A DNA stretch of 64,000 bases from Pseudaestuariivita atlantica. GTDB lineage: Bacteria; Pseudomonadota; Alphaproteobacteria; Rhodobacterales; Rhodobacteraceae. Position 1 is the stretch's first letter, and each line of letters begins with the position of its first letter. The DNA lies in contig NZ_AQQZ01000003.1 of assembly GCF_001205715.1 (NCBI RefSeq), positions 1 through 64,000 of the forward strand, read 5' to 3'. Below the pieces are notes generated by a model. It ran no database searches. It was not told the DNA's origin and worked only from the letters and a program-made list of their open reading frames with translations. Positions 46,339 to 55,094 of the stretch are shown here, one piece after another. The translations under genes were made by a program, and so were the position numbers.

Positions 46339-47335
46339 TGACCCCACCGTTCCCCTCGAAGATTCGGTCGTCTCGGTCGATGGCGAAAGCGCCGTCCTGA
46401 CGCGGCCGCCGCGCAGCCAGTGGCGCGAGGTCTGGGACCAGTTCAAGTCGCACAAGGGCGCGCTGTTCGGCGCGGTCGTCTTCCTGCTGATCACCGCGGG
46501 CGTTTTCGTCGGGCCCGTCATCTGGCGGATCGACCCACAATTCCTGCCGCAGGGGCGCGACTTCCTGACCCTGCGCGACACGCGCCCGATCTACGTGGCG
46601 CTCTGGGATTCGGGCGCCAAGGTGAACTGGGCGCATCCGCTGGGCACCGACAACCTCGGCCGCGACATGCTGGCCCGGCTGATGTTCGGCGGGCGCGTGT
46701 CGATCGCCGTGGGCCTGACCGCGATGGTCCTCAGCCTCGTCCTCGGCACCGCGGTGGGCGTCATCGCGGGATATTTCAAACGGCTCGACGGGCCGCTCAT
46801 GCGCCTGACCGACCTGTTCCTCGCCCTGCCGCTCCTGCCCCTGATCCTCGTCGCCTCGCTGCTGTTCCGCGACCCGCTCGCCGCGGTGTTCGGGACCGAG
46901 GGCGGGATCTTCATCCTGATCGTCGCGCTGATCGGCATCACCTCTTGGATGCAGACGGCGCGGATCGTGCGCGGCGACGTGCTGGCGCTGAAGGAGCGCG
47001 AATTCGTGCTGGCCGCGAAATCCATCGGCACCCGGCCGGGTGCTCTGATCACCCGGCACATGCTGCCCAACATCCTGTCGCCGATCATGGTGTCGGCGAC
47101 GCTCGGCATCGCCTCGGCCATCATCACCGAAAGCGCCCTGTCCTTCCTCGGCTTCGGCTTCCCGCCCGACTTCCCAACATGGGGCCGGCTGCTGAACGAC
47201 GGGGTGGACCGGCTGGTGAGCTATCCCGAACGCTCGATCCTGCCCGGTATCCTGATCAGCCTCGTGGTGCTTTCGGTGAACTACCTCGGCGACGGCCTCC
47301 GCGACGCGCTCGACCCCCGCATCCGCGGCCGCTGA
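46331..47335 (+). CDS. Peptide ABC transporter permease, DppC type (334 aa)
   Basis: Second permease. It has the OppC-type N-terminal cytoplasmic tail with one membrane segment (GALFGAVVFLLITAGVFVGPVIW), then HPLGTDNLGRDMLARLMFGGRVSIAVGL, which is characteristic of DppC/OppC, and the EAA loop REFVLAAKSIGTRPGALITRHMLPN. It forms the heterodimeric channel with the preceding gene product. Overlap of 8 bp implies translational coupling. Several GC-rich hairpins follow the stop. Confidence 0.93.
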   Translation: MSSDPTVPLEDSVVSVDGESAVLTRPPRSQWREVWDQFKSHKGALFGAVVFLLITAGVFVGPVIWRIDPQFLPQGRDFLTLRDTRPIYVALWDSGAKVNWAHPLGTDNLGRDMLARLMFGGRVSIAVGLTAMVLSLVLGTAVGVIAGYFKRLDGPLMRLTDLFLALPLLPLILVASLLFRDPLAAVFGTEGGIFILIVALIGITSWMQTARIVRGDVLALKEREFVLAAKSIGTRPGALITRHMLPNILSPIMVSATLGIASAIITESALSFLGFGFPPDFPTWGRLLNDGVDRLVSYPERSILPGILISLVVLSVNYLGDGLRDALDPRIRGR

Positions 47336-47373
47336 CCTGCCCTGATTGTGCGCCTCCGGCGCGCTTTTCCCCG

Positions 47374-47444
47374 CTGGGGGCAAGCCCCCAGACCCCCGCA
47401 GGGAGGGGCCAGCCCCTCCCGTTGAAAATCGGGGGATTTTCAAC
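47374..47444. terminator. Array of three consecutive hairpins after the dppC-type gene
   Basis: Three perfect stems lie in series: CTGGGGGC/GCCCCCAG (47374-47391), GGGAGGGG/CCCCTCCC (47401-47420) and GTTGAAAATC/GATTTTCAAC (47421-47444). The last is AT-richer. They lie in the convergent 231-bp gap between the permease gene and the DUF3422 gene. Termination is likely. Confidence 0.75.
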
Positions 47445-47452
47445 GTCCTCCC

Positions 47453-47476
47453 CGAGGTATTTCGGAACCGAAGAAG
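47453..47476 (+). repeat. ATATTT...GAAGAAG-type element, copy C1
   Basis: Plus-strand copy beginning CGAGGTATTTCGGAACC and ending GAAGAAG, 8 bp after the third hairpin of the array. It is part of a 15-bp perfect inverted repeat (47450-47464 with 47506-47520). Confidence 0.65.
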
Positions 47477-47493
47477 CCGGGGACGTTAATGGT

Positions 47494-47517
47494 CTTCTCT
47501 GGTTGCGAAATACCTCG
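47494..47517 (-). repeat. ATATTT...GAAGAAG-type element, copy C2
   Basis: Minus-strand copy (CGAGGTATTTCGCAACC ... GAGAAG) facing copy C1. It follows a hairpin, GGGGGC/GCCCCC at 47538-47551, that lies just beyond the end of the minus-strand DUF3422 gene. Each of the two convergent genes thus has its own hairpin-plus-motif. Confidence 0.6.
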
Positions 47518-47566
47518 GGGGTGAGGCCGCAGGCCGAGGGGGCTGGCCCCCTTGTGGCGGGACGCG

Positions 47567-48859
47567 TCAGTCGGGCACCAGTTCGCGGCGGAGGCGCCGG
47601 ATCATCAGCCAGACGAGGAAGACGATCGGTGGTGCGGCGAAGGCCGTGACCCATCCCTTGGAGAGGCCCGTCGCCTCTCCCAGAGGGTAGAGCAGATAGC
47701 CCGCGAGGCTGACCGCGTAGTAGCTGATGGCGACGATCGAGAGGCCTTCGACCGTGCGTTGCAGGCGCAGTTGCAGGTCGGCGCGGCGGTTCATGCTTTC
47801 GAGGAGCGACTGGTTCTGGGCGGAGCGTTCGACCTCCACCCGCGTGCGCAGGAGGTTGCCGGCGCGTTCGGCACGGGTGGACAGCTGGTGCATCCGCGCC
47901 TCGGTCGACTTGACGGTGCGCATGGCCGGGTCGAAGCGGCGCATCATGAATTCGCGGAAGGTCTGCCGGCCCGTGAACCGCTCTTCGCGCAGGACCTCGA
48001 TCCGCTGGTCGACGATGGCCTCGTAGGCGCCTGTCGCGCCGAAGCGAAACGAGGTCTGGGCGACGAGGCTTTCGAGGTCCGCCGACACCGCCAGCAGCGA
48101 TTTCAGCGTGCTTTCATGGGCGTCGGTGGTGCGTTCGTCCTCGGCCATGCCCGTCACGAGGTCCGTCAGCTGCGCTTCCAGCGCGCCGAGTTTCGGGCCG
48201 ATGGCGCGCACCTTGGCGAGCCCCAGCATCGACATGGTCTTGTAGGTTTCGATCTCGCACAGGCGCTGCACGATGCGGCCGGTGCGCTGCGCGCCGGTGT
48301 CCCTGGCGGCGAAGACCGCGAGCCGCATATGGCCCGCCGGGTCGATGCGGAAATCGCCCGCGATGACGGCGCTGTCGTCGAGGATGCGGCTGACAGCTAG
48401 GCTTTCGGGCACGAACCAGTCCTCCAGCTTGCGCGTGATGGTGGTCTCGTCCTCTTCCACCTCGATCCGGATCAGGGCGGAGGTCACGCGCACGCCGGGC
48501 GCCTCGGCCAGCCAGTCCTCGGAGAAGAGGCCGAAGGTGGCGGCGTCAAACGGCGTGTCGGCCACGCCATCGCCGAACAGCGTGTAGGTCACGAACTCGG
48601 TATGGCTTTCCCATTTCAGGTGGTGCTTGCCGATCTGGCCGAAATAATGCGTGGCCCCCGGTTGTGGATGCGGGGCACCGTGCCGGTCGAGCAGCGCGAT
48701 CAGGTGATCGAGGTCCTTCTGCTTGTCCCGCGCGGGCGCGCCGTGTTCGGGCTTGATCGCGAGAAAGGCCGCGCGGCAGGGCGCATCGAGCTTGGGAAAG
48801 GGCCGCGCGTGCAGCTCGTTCGCCAGCGCATAGCGGTTCGACAGGTCGGCGATGGGCAT
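47567..48859 (-). CDS. DUF3422 family membrane protein (430 aa)
   Basis: Conserved alphaproteobacterial protein of unknown function. NRYALANELHARPFPKLDAPCRAAFLAIK opens the family domain; DAESTLKSLL-like helices and long coiled-coil stretches (about 250-370) follow, with two C-terminal membrane segments (LSIVAISYYAVSLAGYLLY and TAFAAPPIVFLVWLMI). The bulk is probably cytoplasmic. AGGA lies 7 bp before the ATG at 48859. The RPKD-like acidic N-terminal half has no catalytic motif I can name. Confidence 0.82.
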   Translation of the reverse strand: MPIADLSNRYALANELHARPFPKLDAPCRAAFLAIKPEHGAPARDKQKDLDHLIALLDRHGAPHPQPGATHYFGQIGKHHLKWESHTEFVTYTLFGDGVADTPFDAATFGLFSEDWLAEAPGVRVTSALIRIEVEEDETTITRKLEDWFVPESLAVSRILDDSAVIAGDFRIDPAGHMRLAVFAARDTGAQRTGRIVQRLCEIETYKTMSMLGLAKVRAIGPKLGALEAQLTDLVTGMAEDERTTDAHESTLKSLLAVSADLESLVAQTSFRFGATGAYEAIVDQRIEVLREERFTGRQTFREFMMRRFDPAMRTVKSTEARMHQLSTRAERAGNLLRTRVEVERSAQNQSLLESMNRRADLQLRLQRTVEGLSIVAISYYAVSLAGYLLYPLGEATGLSKGWVTAFAAPPIVFLVWLMIRRLRRELVPD

Positions 48860-48993
48860 GGCGTGGTCCTCGGACGTCTCTCCCGGCAGATACGTCATCG
48901 GGCCGTAAAGTAAAGGAATACATATGTATTCCCGGTTCCTTGCCCGCATTGCGCAGGCGGAGCGAGCTGTCGCCTGCCGTACCACCCTGAATT

Positions 48994-49003
48994 GTGCTAT
49001 ACT
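48994..49003 (+). promoter_or_regulatory. Extended -10 promoter candidate
   Basis: GTGCTATACT, an extended -10 (TGCTATACT), lies 31 bp before the ATG at 49035. The -35 region is weak. Fits a promoter for the 130-aa secreted protein. Confidence 0.45.
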
Positions 49004-49034
49004 TGATGCATTGGATTAAAGAACGAGACTTGTC

Positions 49035-49427
49035 ATGAAACGGATTATCGCATGGAGTGCCGCGCTGATTTGCGCGGCAACGCTGACCGGGGCAGAGACC
49101 AAGCGGTCGGAATTCACCGTCAAGCCGGGAGAGGTCAGGGAAATCTATCAATCCTCGCGCAAGGACGCGAAGGGCTGCGCAACCCGTGCGCAAAAGCCCT
49201 TGCGGCTGTGGGGCAACGAGCGGTTGGGCACGCTGCGCCAGTACGAGGCGGACGGCAAGGTGATCGAAACCGTCAAGCTGCCCACGCTGGAGCCGTGCAT
49301 CGGCGCGAAGACACGGCGCAGGGTGCTGGAATACACCGCCGGCGACGTGACCGGTGTGGAGCTTCTGACGATCGCGGTCGGAAAGAAGCAGGTCCACTTC
49401 CGCATCCACGTCAAGCGCGACCCATGA
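49035..49427 (+). CDS. Hypothetical secreted protein (130 aa)
   Basis: Not recognised. Signal peptide 1-20 (MKRIIAWSAALICAATLTGA), then a short, basic beta-rich domain with two cysteines in the mature part (KGCATRAQK and EPCIGAKTRRR), likely disulfide-linked. GDVTGVELLTIAVGKKQVHF near the end looks like a beta-sandwich edge. Monocistronic, with an extended -10 upstream and a hairpin downstream. Periplasmic or extracellular; function unknown. Confidence 0.75.
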   Translation: MKRIIAWSAALICAATLTGAETKRSEFTVKPGEVREIYQSSRKDAKGCATRAQKPLRLWGNERLGTLRQYEADGKVIETVKLPTLEPCIGAKTRRRVLEYTAGDVTGVELLTIAVGKKQVHFRIHVKRDP

Positions 49428-49431
49428 AAAA

Positions 49432-49463
49432 CGCCACGCGGGGGGGGGTGTCCTCGCGTGGCG
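49432..49463. terminator. Hairpin between the secreted-protein gene and pntB
   Basis: CGCCACGCG (49432-49440) and CGCGTGGCG (49455-49463) pair over 9 bp around a G-rich 14-nt loop. An A-run precedes the hairpin and AAATT follows. It lies between convergent genes and could serve both. Confidence 0.7.
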
Positions 49464-49502
49464 CAAATTGTCGGTCCCGCGCCTGTCCGGCACGGGCAGG
49501 CA

Positions 49503-51020
49503 TCAGCTGATCTTGGTCAGCAGCGCATCGAGCGAGGCTTTCGCGTCGCCGTAGAACATGCGCGTGTTGTCCTTGAAGAAGAGCGGGTTCTCGATGCCGG
49601 AATACCCGGTGCCCTGCCCGCGTTTCGACACGAAGACCTGTTTCGCCTTCCAGCATTCCAGAACCGGCATGCCCGCGATGGGGGAGTTCGGATCGTCCTG
49701 CGCGGCGGGGTTCACGATGTCGTTCGACCCGATCACGATGGCGACGTCCGTGTCGGGGAAGTCGTCGTTGATCTCGTCCATCTCCAGCACGATGTCGTAG
49801 GGCACCTTGGCCTCGGCCAGAAGCACGTTCATGTGGCCGGGCAGACGGCCCGCGACCGGGTGGATGGCGAACCGCACTTCCTTGCCCTTGGCGCGCAGGC
49901 GGCGGGTCAGTTCGGCGACGTTCTGCTGTGCCTGTGCCACCGCCATGCCGTAGCCGGGGATGATGATGACGCTGTCGGCGTCTTCCAGCGCCTGCGCCAC
50001 GCCGTCGGCGTCGATGGCGATCTGTTCGCCCTCGACCGCCTGCTGCTCTCCTGCAGGGCCGCCGAAGCCGCCAAGGATCACGGACACGAAGGACCGGTTC
50101 ATGGCCTTGCACATGATGTAGGACAGGATCGCACCGGAGGAGCCCACCAGCGCCCCCACGACGATCAACAGGTCGTTGCCGAGGGAGAAGCCGATGGCCG
50201 CCGCCGCCCAGCCGGAATAGCTGTTCAGCATCGACACGACGACGGGCATGTCCGCGCCGCCGATGCCCATGATCAGGTGGTAGCCGATGAAGAGGCCCGC
50301 GATGGTCAGCAGGACCAGCGCCCAGGACCCCGACCCGCCAAGGTACATCGCCAGCAGGATCACCGACAGGATCGCCGCACCGGCGTTCAGGAAGTGCCCG
50401 CCGGGCAGCTTCTTGGCCGCCGTATCCACCTGGAACGGCAGTTTCGAGGATGAGCCCGCCAGCTTGGCATAGGCGATGACCGACCCGGTGAAGGTCACCG
50501 CACCGATCCAGATGCCCAGCACCAGTTCGACCCGCAGGATGCCGATCTCGACCGAGGATTTCTTGGCGATCAGCTGGCCGAAGGCCGACAGGCTGTCATA
50601 GATCTCTTTCGGCAGGCCGATGGCGGTGATGCCGTCATCCTTGACCGCGCCCATGACCAGCCCCTCGGCGGCATAGATGTCGCCGATGTAGTTGATCATC
50701 AGGTCGGCGTTGAAGCCCACGAATACCGCCGCCAGGCCGACCAGCGAGTGCATGATGGCCACCAGTTCCGGCATCTGGGTCATCTCGACCCGCGTGGCCA
50801 GTTGGTAACCGACGGCCGCACCGCCCGCGATCAGGACAAGCGAGGCCAGCCACAGGCCCGAACCGGGGCCGAACAGCGTGGCCAGCACGGCGATCGCCAT
50901 GCCGACGATGCCGTACCACACGGCGCGTTTCGCGCTTTCCTGCCCCGAAAGGCCACCCAGCGACAGGATGAAGAGGATACCCGCGACGACATAGGCCGCA
51001 ATCGTGAATGCGTTTTCCAT
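49503..51020 (-). CDS. pntB: NAD(P) transhydrogenase subunit beta (505 aa)
   Basis: Proton-translocating transhydrogenase beta subunit. The N-terminal two thirds is membrane-spanning (about nine segments, starting [20 protein letters not shown]) with [17 protein letters not shown]; the C-terminal domain III binds NADP(H): [42 protein letters not shown] and the stretch [19 protein letters not shown]. Length fits. It follows pntA with a 13-bp gap. The enzyme uses the proton gradient to make NADPH. Confidence 0.96.
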   Translation of the reverse strand: MENAFTIAAYVVAGILFILSLGGLSGQESAKRAVWYGIVGMAIAVLATLFGPGSGLWLASLVLIAGGAAVGYQLATRVEMTQMPELVAIMHSLVGLAAVFVGFNADLMINYIGDIYAAEGLVMGAVKDDGITAIGLPKEIYDSLSAFGQLIAKKSSVEIGILRVELVLGIWIGAVTFTGSVIAYAKLAGSSSKLPFQVDTAAKKLPGGHFLNAGAAILSVILLAMYLGGSGSWALVLLTIAGLFIGYHLIMGIGGADMPVVVSMLNSYSGWAAAAIGFSLGNDLLIVVGALVGSSGAILSYIMCKAMNRSFVSVILGGFGGPAGEQQAVEGEQIAIDADGVAQALEDADSVIIIPGYGMAVAQAQQNVAELTRRLRAKGKEVRFAIHPVAGRLPGHMNVLLAEAKVPYDIVLEMDEINDDFPDTDVAIVIGSNDIVNPAAQDDPNSPIAGMPVLECWKAKQVFVSKRGQGTGYSGIENPLFFKDNTRMFYGDAKASLDALLTKIS

Positions 51021-51033
51021 GTGCCTACGCCCC

Positions 51034-52614
51034 TTAAGATTTCTGGAACATGGCGAGCATGCGCCGTGTCACGAGGAAGCCGCCGAAGATGTTCACCCCG
51101 GCCATGAAGATGCCCAGCGCCGCAAGCAGCGTGATGAGCAGGCTCGACGATCCGATCTGGATCAGCGCGCCGAGGATGATGATCGACGAAATCGCGTTGG
51201 TCACCGCCATCAGCGGCGTGTGCAGCGAATGCGCCACGTTCCAGATCACCTGGAAGCCGATGAAGACCGACAGCACGAAGACGATGAAGTGCTGCATGAA
51301 GCTCGCCGGCATGCCGGGGATCAGCCCCACGCCAAGGACCAGCGCTGCACCGATGGCCAGAAGGGTGACCTGGCTCTTGGTCTGCGCCTTGAACTCCGCG
51401 GCCTCCTTGGCGCGCTTTTCCTCGGGCGTCAGCTCCTTGGGCGCTTCCTTCTTGGGCTGCGCCGCGATGGCTGCGACCTTGGGCGGCGGTGGCGGGAAGG
51501 TGACTTCCTTGTCGAAGGTCACGGTCGCGCCGCGGATCACGTCATCTTCCATGTTGTGGTTGATGACGCCGTCCTTCTCGGGCGTCAGGTCCGCCAGCAT
51601 GTGCCGGATGTTGGTGGCATACAGCGTCGAGGATTGCGTCGCCATGCGGCTGACCAGATCGGTATAGCCGATAATTGTCACGCCGTTATCGGTCACGATC
51701 TTCTCGTCCTTGACGGTCAGTTCGCAGTTGCCGCCGCGCTCGGCCGCAAGGTCCACGATGACCGAGCCGGGTTTCTGCATCTCGACCATGTCCTTGGTCC
51801 ACAGAACCGGCGCGTCGCGGCCGGGGATCAGGGCTGTGGTGATGACGATGTCGATGTCGGGCGCCATCTCGCGGAACTTGGCCAGCTGCGCCTCACGGAA
51901 TTCCGGCGAGGACGGGGCCGCGTAACCGCCCGTGGCCGCGCCGTCGGTCTGGTCTTCCTCGAATTCGAGGAAGACGAACTCGGCGCCCATGGATTCGATC
52001 TGCTCGGCAACTTCGGGCCGCACGTCGAAGGCATAGGTGATCGCGCCCAGCGAGGTCGAGGTGCCGATGGCAGCAAGGCCCGCAACGCCCGCGCCCACGA
52101 CCAGCACCTTGGCCGGGGGCACCTTGCCCGCCGCCGTGACCTGCCCGGTGAAGAACCGGCCGAAATTGTTGCCCGCCTCGATCACCGCGCGGTAGCCGCC
52201 GATATTGGCCATGGACGACAGCGCGTCCATCTTCTGCGCGCGGGAGATACGCGGCACCATGTCCATCGCGACGACGCGCACGCCCTTGTCGGCAAGCGTC
52301 TTCATGTCGTCTTCGTGCTGGGCAGGCCAGAAGAACGAGATCAGCGTCTGCCCCTCGGACAGCATCTTGATCTCGGACGCCTCGGGGCCGCGCACCTTGG
52401 TGACGACCTCGGCCTGCGCGTAAAGCGCCTTGGCATCCTTGACGACCTCGACCCCGGCCTCTTCATAAGCAGCGTCCGTGAAACCGGCTTTCAGCCCGGC
52501 ACCCGATTGCACAAGGCAGGTGTGGCCCAGCTTCTGTAATTGCCGGGCGCTGTCGGGCGTCATGGCGACTCGCGCCTCGCCCTCGAATATCTCTGCGGGT
52601 GCTCCGATCTTCAC
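51034..52614 (-). CDS. pntA: NAD(P) transhydrogenase subunit alpha (526 aa)
   Basis: Alpha subunit: domain I binds NAD(H) ([57 protein letters not shown]), then a Pro/Lys/Glu-rich linker ([18 protein letters not shown]) and four C-terminal membrane segments. It is the fused Escherichia coli-type subunit, not the split form of some alphaproteobacteria. The GTG at 52614 follows GGGGGA and is preferred because upstream codons are unconserved. Confidence 0.95.
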   Translation of the reverse strand: MKIGAPAEIFEGEARVAMTPDSARQLQKLGHTCLVQSGAGLKAGFTDAAYEEAGVEVVKDAKALYAQAEVVTKVRGPEASEIKMLSEGQTLISFFWPAQHEDDMKTLADKGVRVVAMDMVPRISRAQKMDALSSMANIGGYRAVIEAGNNFGRFFTGQVTAAGKVPPAKVLVVGAGVAGLAAIGTSTSLGAITYAFDVRPEVAEQIESMGAEFVFLEFEEDQTDGAATGGYAAPSSPEFREAQLAKFREMAPDIDIVITTALIPGRDAPVLWTKDMVEMQKPGSVIVDLAAERGGNCELTVKDEKIVTDNGVTIIGYTDLVSRMATQSSTLYATNIRHMLADLTPEKDGVINHNMEDDVIRGATVTFDKEVTFPPPPPKVAAIAAQPKKEAPKELTPEEKRAKEAAEFKAQTKSQVTLLAIGAALVLGVGLIPGMPASFMQHFIVFVLSVFIGFQVIWNVAHSLHTPLMAVTNAISSIIILGALIQIGSSSLLITLLAALGIFMAGVNIFGGFLVTRRMLAMFQKS

Positions 52615-52804
52615 GTCACACGTCCCCCTTCTATGCCGTCGTGTCGCGCGAAATCGCGCAACTTTATTACCGGCGCACCTAGCGCGGCAGACCGGAAAAT
52701 ACAATGCGACCGACCATTAACGTCGCGGCGTCACGCGGTTTCCGCTAAATCTTGGGCAATACAGGGAAATTTTCGCCCCGCGCGCGAAATCAGGAGGAAA
52801 ATCT
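52615..52804. promoter_or_regulatory. Divergent region pntA / SDR gene
   Basis: 190-bp gap with promoters for both directions. It contains a strong AGGAGG (52792-52797) placed 7 bp before the TTG start of the SDR gene. No hairpin or operator stands out. Confidence 0.4.
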
Positions 52805-53566
52805 TTGGTATTCAACGGCATACATGCGCTCGTAACCGGCGGTGGCAGTGGAATCGGCCTTGCCATCGCCTCTGCCCTCGCCGCCGAAGGGGCCACGGTG
52901 ACCATCACCGGGCGGCGGCTCGACGTCCTGCAAAAGGCGGCCGAGGCGGACACGGGCAGGCTCGATCCCGTCCAGATGGACGTGACCGACGAGGCGCAGA
53001 CCGTCGATGCCATCGCGGGCGCCGTCGACCGCCACGGCCCGGTGAAGATCTGCGTCGCCAATGCCGGGATCGCCGAAGGACGCAGCCTCGCCAAGACCGA
53101 CATGGAGTTCTGGCGCCGCATCATGGCGACGAACCTCGACGGGGCGATGGTCACGATCCGCGAAAGCCTGAAATCCATGCGGCAGGCCGACTGGGGCCGG
53201 GTGATCGCCGTCAGTTCCATCGCGGGCGTGCGCGGGCTGAAGGGAGCGCCCGCCTACACCGCGTCGAAACACGGCATGATCGGGCTGGTCCGGGGTTTGA
53301 GCGAGGATTTCTTGGGCAGCCCCATCACCTTCAACGCGATCTGCCCCGGATACGTCGATACCGACATCGTCACGCGCAACGTCACGTCGATTTCCGAACG
53401 CGCCGGGATCAGCGCCGACGCGGCCCGCGACATCATGATCAGCGCCAACCGGCACAACCGTTTGATCGCCCCGCAAGAGGTCGCGCGCGCGGCGTTGTGG
53501 TTGTGTCACCCGGAAGCCGCAAGTGTGAACGGGCAATGCATCGAAATTTCTGGTGGACAAACATGA
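52805..53566 (+). CDS. Short-chain dehydrogenase/reductase (253 aa)
   Basis: NAD(P)-dependent oxidoreductase. Cofactor loop ALVTGGGSGIGLAIASAL, NAG motif VANAGIAEGRSL, catalytic serine in VIAVSSIAGVRG, YTASKHG active-site Tyr and Lys, and FNAICPGYVDTDIV. Closest in look to 3-hydroxyacyl- or hydroxybutyrate-type SDRs. TTG start at 52805, supported by AGGAGG 7 bp upstream; no ATG lies near the conserved N-terminus. Monocistronic and divergent from pntA. Confidence 0.88.
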   Translation: MVFNGIHALVTGGGSGIGLAIASALAAEGATVTITGRRLDVLQKAAEADTGRLDPVQMDVTDEAQTVDAIAGAVDRHGPVKICVANAGIAEGRSLAKTDMEFWRRIMATNLDGAMVTIRESLKSMRQADWGRVIAVSSIAGVRGLKGAPAYTASKHGMIGLVRGLSEDFLGSPITFNAICPGYVDTDIVTRNVTSISERAGISADAARDIMISANRHNRLIAPQEVARAALWLCHPEAASVNGQCIEISGGQT

Positions 53567-53744
53567 GGTTACGGCGATTGTTTCGCGTAATGCGTCAATT
53601 GCCTTATTATTGCCACAATTGAACTTCAAATGGTGACTATCACGCCACAGTGGTTGGCCGCGGTTCTCAAGACTTCCCTCGTCACGTACCGGACCCGCGG
53701 CCGCCAGTGACAATCAACAATCACAAAAAATCGGGCATCTCACT

Positions 53745-54515
53745 TCAGGCGGTTTTCAACCGCCTGCCCTGCCCCGCCCAATCGCGGACCGCGTCGCCGA
53801 AGGCGGCGAACAGCGGGCGCGATACGGGATCGTCCGCCGCGCGGTATTCCGGGTGCCATTGCACGGCAAGGCTGAACCCCGTCGCGCCCTCGATATAGGT
53901 GGCTTCCGCCGTGCCGTCGGGCGCGCGCCCGTCGATGACGACCCGATCGCCCGGCGTCTCGATCCCCTGCCCGTGCAGCGTGTTGGTCTGCACTTCGGTC
54001 GCGCCCATCAGGCGGTGGAAAGGCCCGCCCGGCGTGAAGGTGACGGGATGGCGCAGCGCGAACTTCTCTTCCAGCGTGCCGTCGGGCGGCATCCGGTGGT
54101 TCATGCGTCCGGGCAGGTCGCGGATCTCGGGGTGCAGCGTGCCGCCCAGCGCCACGTTCACCTCCTGGAATCCGCGGCAGATGGCGAGGAAGGGCTGGCC
54201 CCGGTCCACCAGCGTCCGGATCAGTGGCAGGGCGATCCGGTCGCGGGCGCGGTCGAAGGTGCCGTGCGCCTCGGTCTCGTCATGGCCGTATTCTTCGGGG
54301 TGCACGTTGGGACGCCCGCCGGTGAACAGGAACCCGTCGCAGGTTTCCAGCAACTCGGCGACCGACACGTAGCGCGGGTCGGAGGGGATGATCAGCGGCT
54401 GGCAGTCCGACACCTCGGCCACCGCCGCGCAATTCATCTCTCCCGCCGCGTGGGCGGGGTACTGATCGTTGATCAGGTAGGAATTGCCGATGATGCCGAC
54501 GACGGGGCGCGCCAT
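53745..54515 (-). CDS. Class I glutamine amidotransferase, gamma-glutamyl-GABA hydrolase (PuuD) family (256 aa)
   Basis: Peptidase C26-type hydrolase. VVGIIGNSYLINDQYPAH, DGFLFTGGRPNVHPEEYG, the nucleophile elbow LAICRGFQEVNVALGG (catalytic Cys) and LAVQWHPEY (catalytic His) are clear. The family cleaves gamma-glutamyl amides in putrescine or related amine degradation, yet no puu gene adjoins it. ATG 54515. The gene ends inside a 9-bp hairpin (53746-53766). Confidence 0.88.
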   Translation of the reverse strand: MARPVVGIIGNSYLINDQYPAHAAGEMNCAAVAEVSDCQPLIIPSDPRYVSVAELLETCDGFLFTGGRPNVHPEEYGHDETEAHGTFDRARDRIALPLIRTLVDRGQPFLAICRGFQEVNVALGGTLHPEIRDLPGRMNHRMPPDGTLEEKFALRHPVTFTPGGPFHRLMGATEVQTNTLHGQGIETPGDRVVIDGRAPDGTAEATYIEGATGFSLAVQWHPEYRAADDPVSRPLFAAFGDAVRDWAGQGRRLKTA

Positions 54516-54640
54516 GGGAGCCTCTGGATCTGGAATCGTTCCAAAAACAATAGGCACGCTTCCCGCCACATGAAACCCCCGACGCCGCAAGTCGGGCCGT
54601 GCACGGATGCACAGGCCCGGCGCTGCCGGTGATGCGGGCG

Positions 54641-55069
54641 TCAGCCGTCGGCGGTCAGGCCCGTGCCTTCGATCCCGGCAATGGCGGCGGCAAGGTCGTT
54701 GTCCGAGGTATCACCCGTCACGCCCACCGCGCCCACGATCGCGCCCTTGGCGTCGCGCACCAGCACGCCGCCCGGAACCGGGATCACCTTGCCCTGGTAG
54801 GCGCCGTTCACGGCGGCCATGAAATAGGCCTGCGCCTCGGCCCGCTGCATCTGCGCCGTGCCGGACATGCCCAGCATCACCGCGCCATAGGCCTTGCCCT
54901 CGGCAATCGCGAAGCGACCGGGCGCGGCGCCGTCCTCGCGTTCGAACGCCTTCACGTGGCCGCCGGTGTCCAGCACCACCACCGACAGGGGCTTCAGGTC
55001 CCGCTCGCGCCCGGCTTCAAGCGTCTTGCGGATGATCGAGCGCGCGCGGCGCAGGGAAATCTCGGGCAT
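54641..55069 (-). CDS. GlcG/HbpS family protein (142 aa)
   Basis: DUF336 (GlcG/HbpS) fold: VVVLDTGGHVKAFEREDGAA, FAIAEGKAYGAVMLGMS, VPGGVLVRDAKGAIVGAVGVTGDTSDND. Members bind haem or small ligands; GlcG is encoded with glycolate genes. It lies 25 bp downstream of malate synthase G on the same strand, which fits the glc context. Function of the family is not well defined. Confidence 0.85.
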   Translation of the reverse strand: MPEISLRRARSIIRKTLEAGRERDLKPLSVVVLDTGGHVKAFEREDGAAPGRFAIAEGKAYGAVMLGMSGTAQMQRAEAQAYFMAAVNGAYQGKVIPVPGGVLVRDAKGAIVGAVGVTGDTSDNDLAAAIAGIEGTGLTADG

Positions 55070-55094
55070 GGGTCGTCTCCGTCGTTTGTTGGCG

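Noticed and set aside
52805-53566. Possible truncation or lack of start codon in the SDR gene
   Set aside because: A TTG codon lies 7 bp after a strong AGGAGG and gives a normal-length protein, so the gene is intact.
53746-53766. Hairpin CAGGCGGTT/AACCGCCTG as terminator of the amidotransferase gene
   Set aside because: It includes the last codons and stop of the gene, and the T-run follows only about 18 nt later, so it is not a classical terminator.
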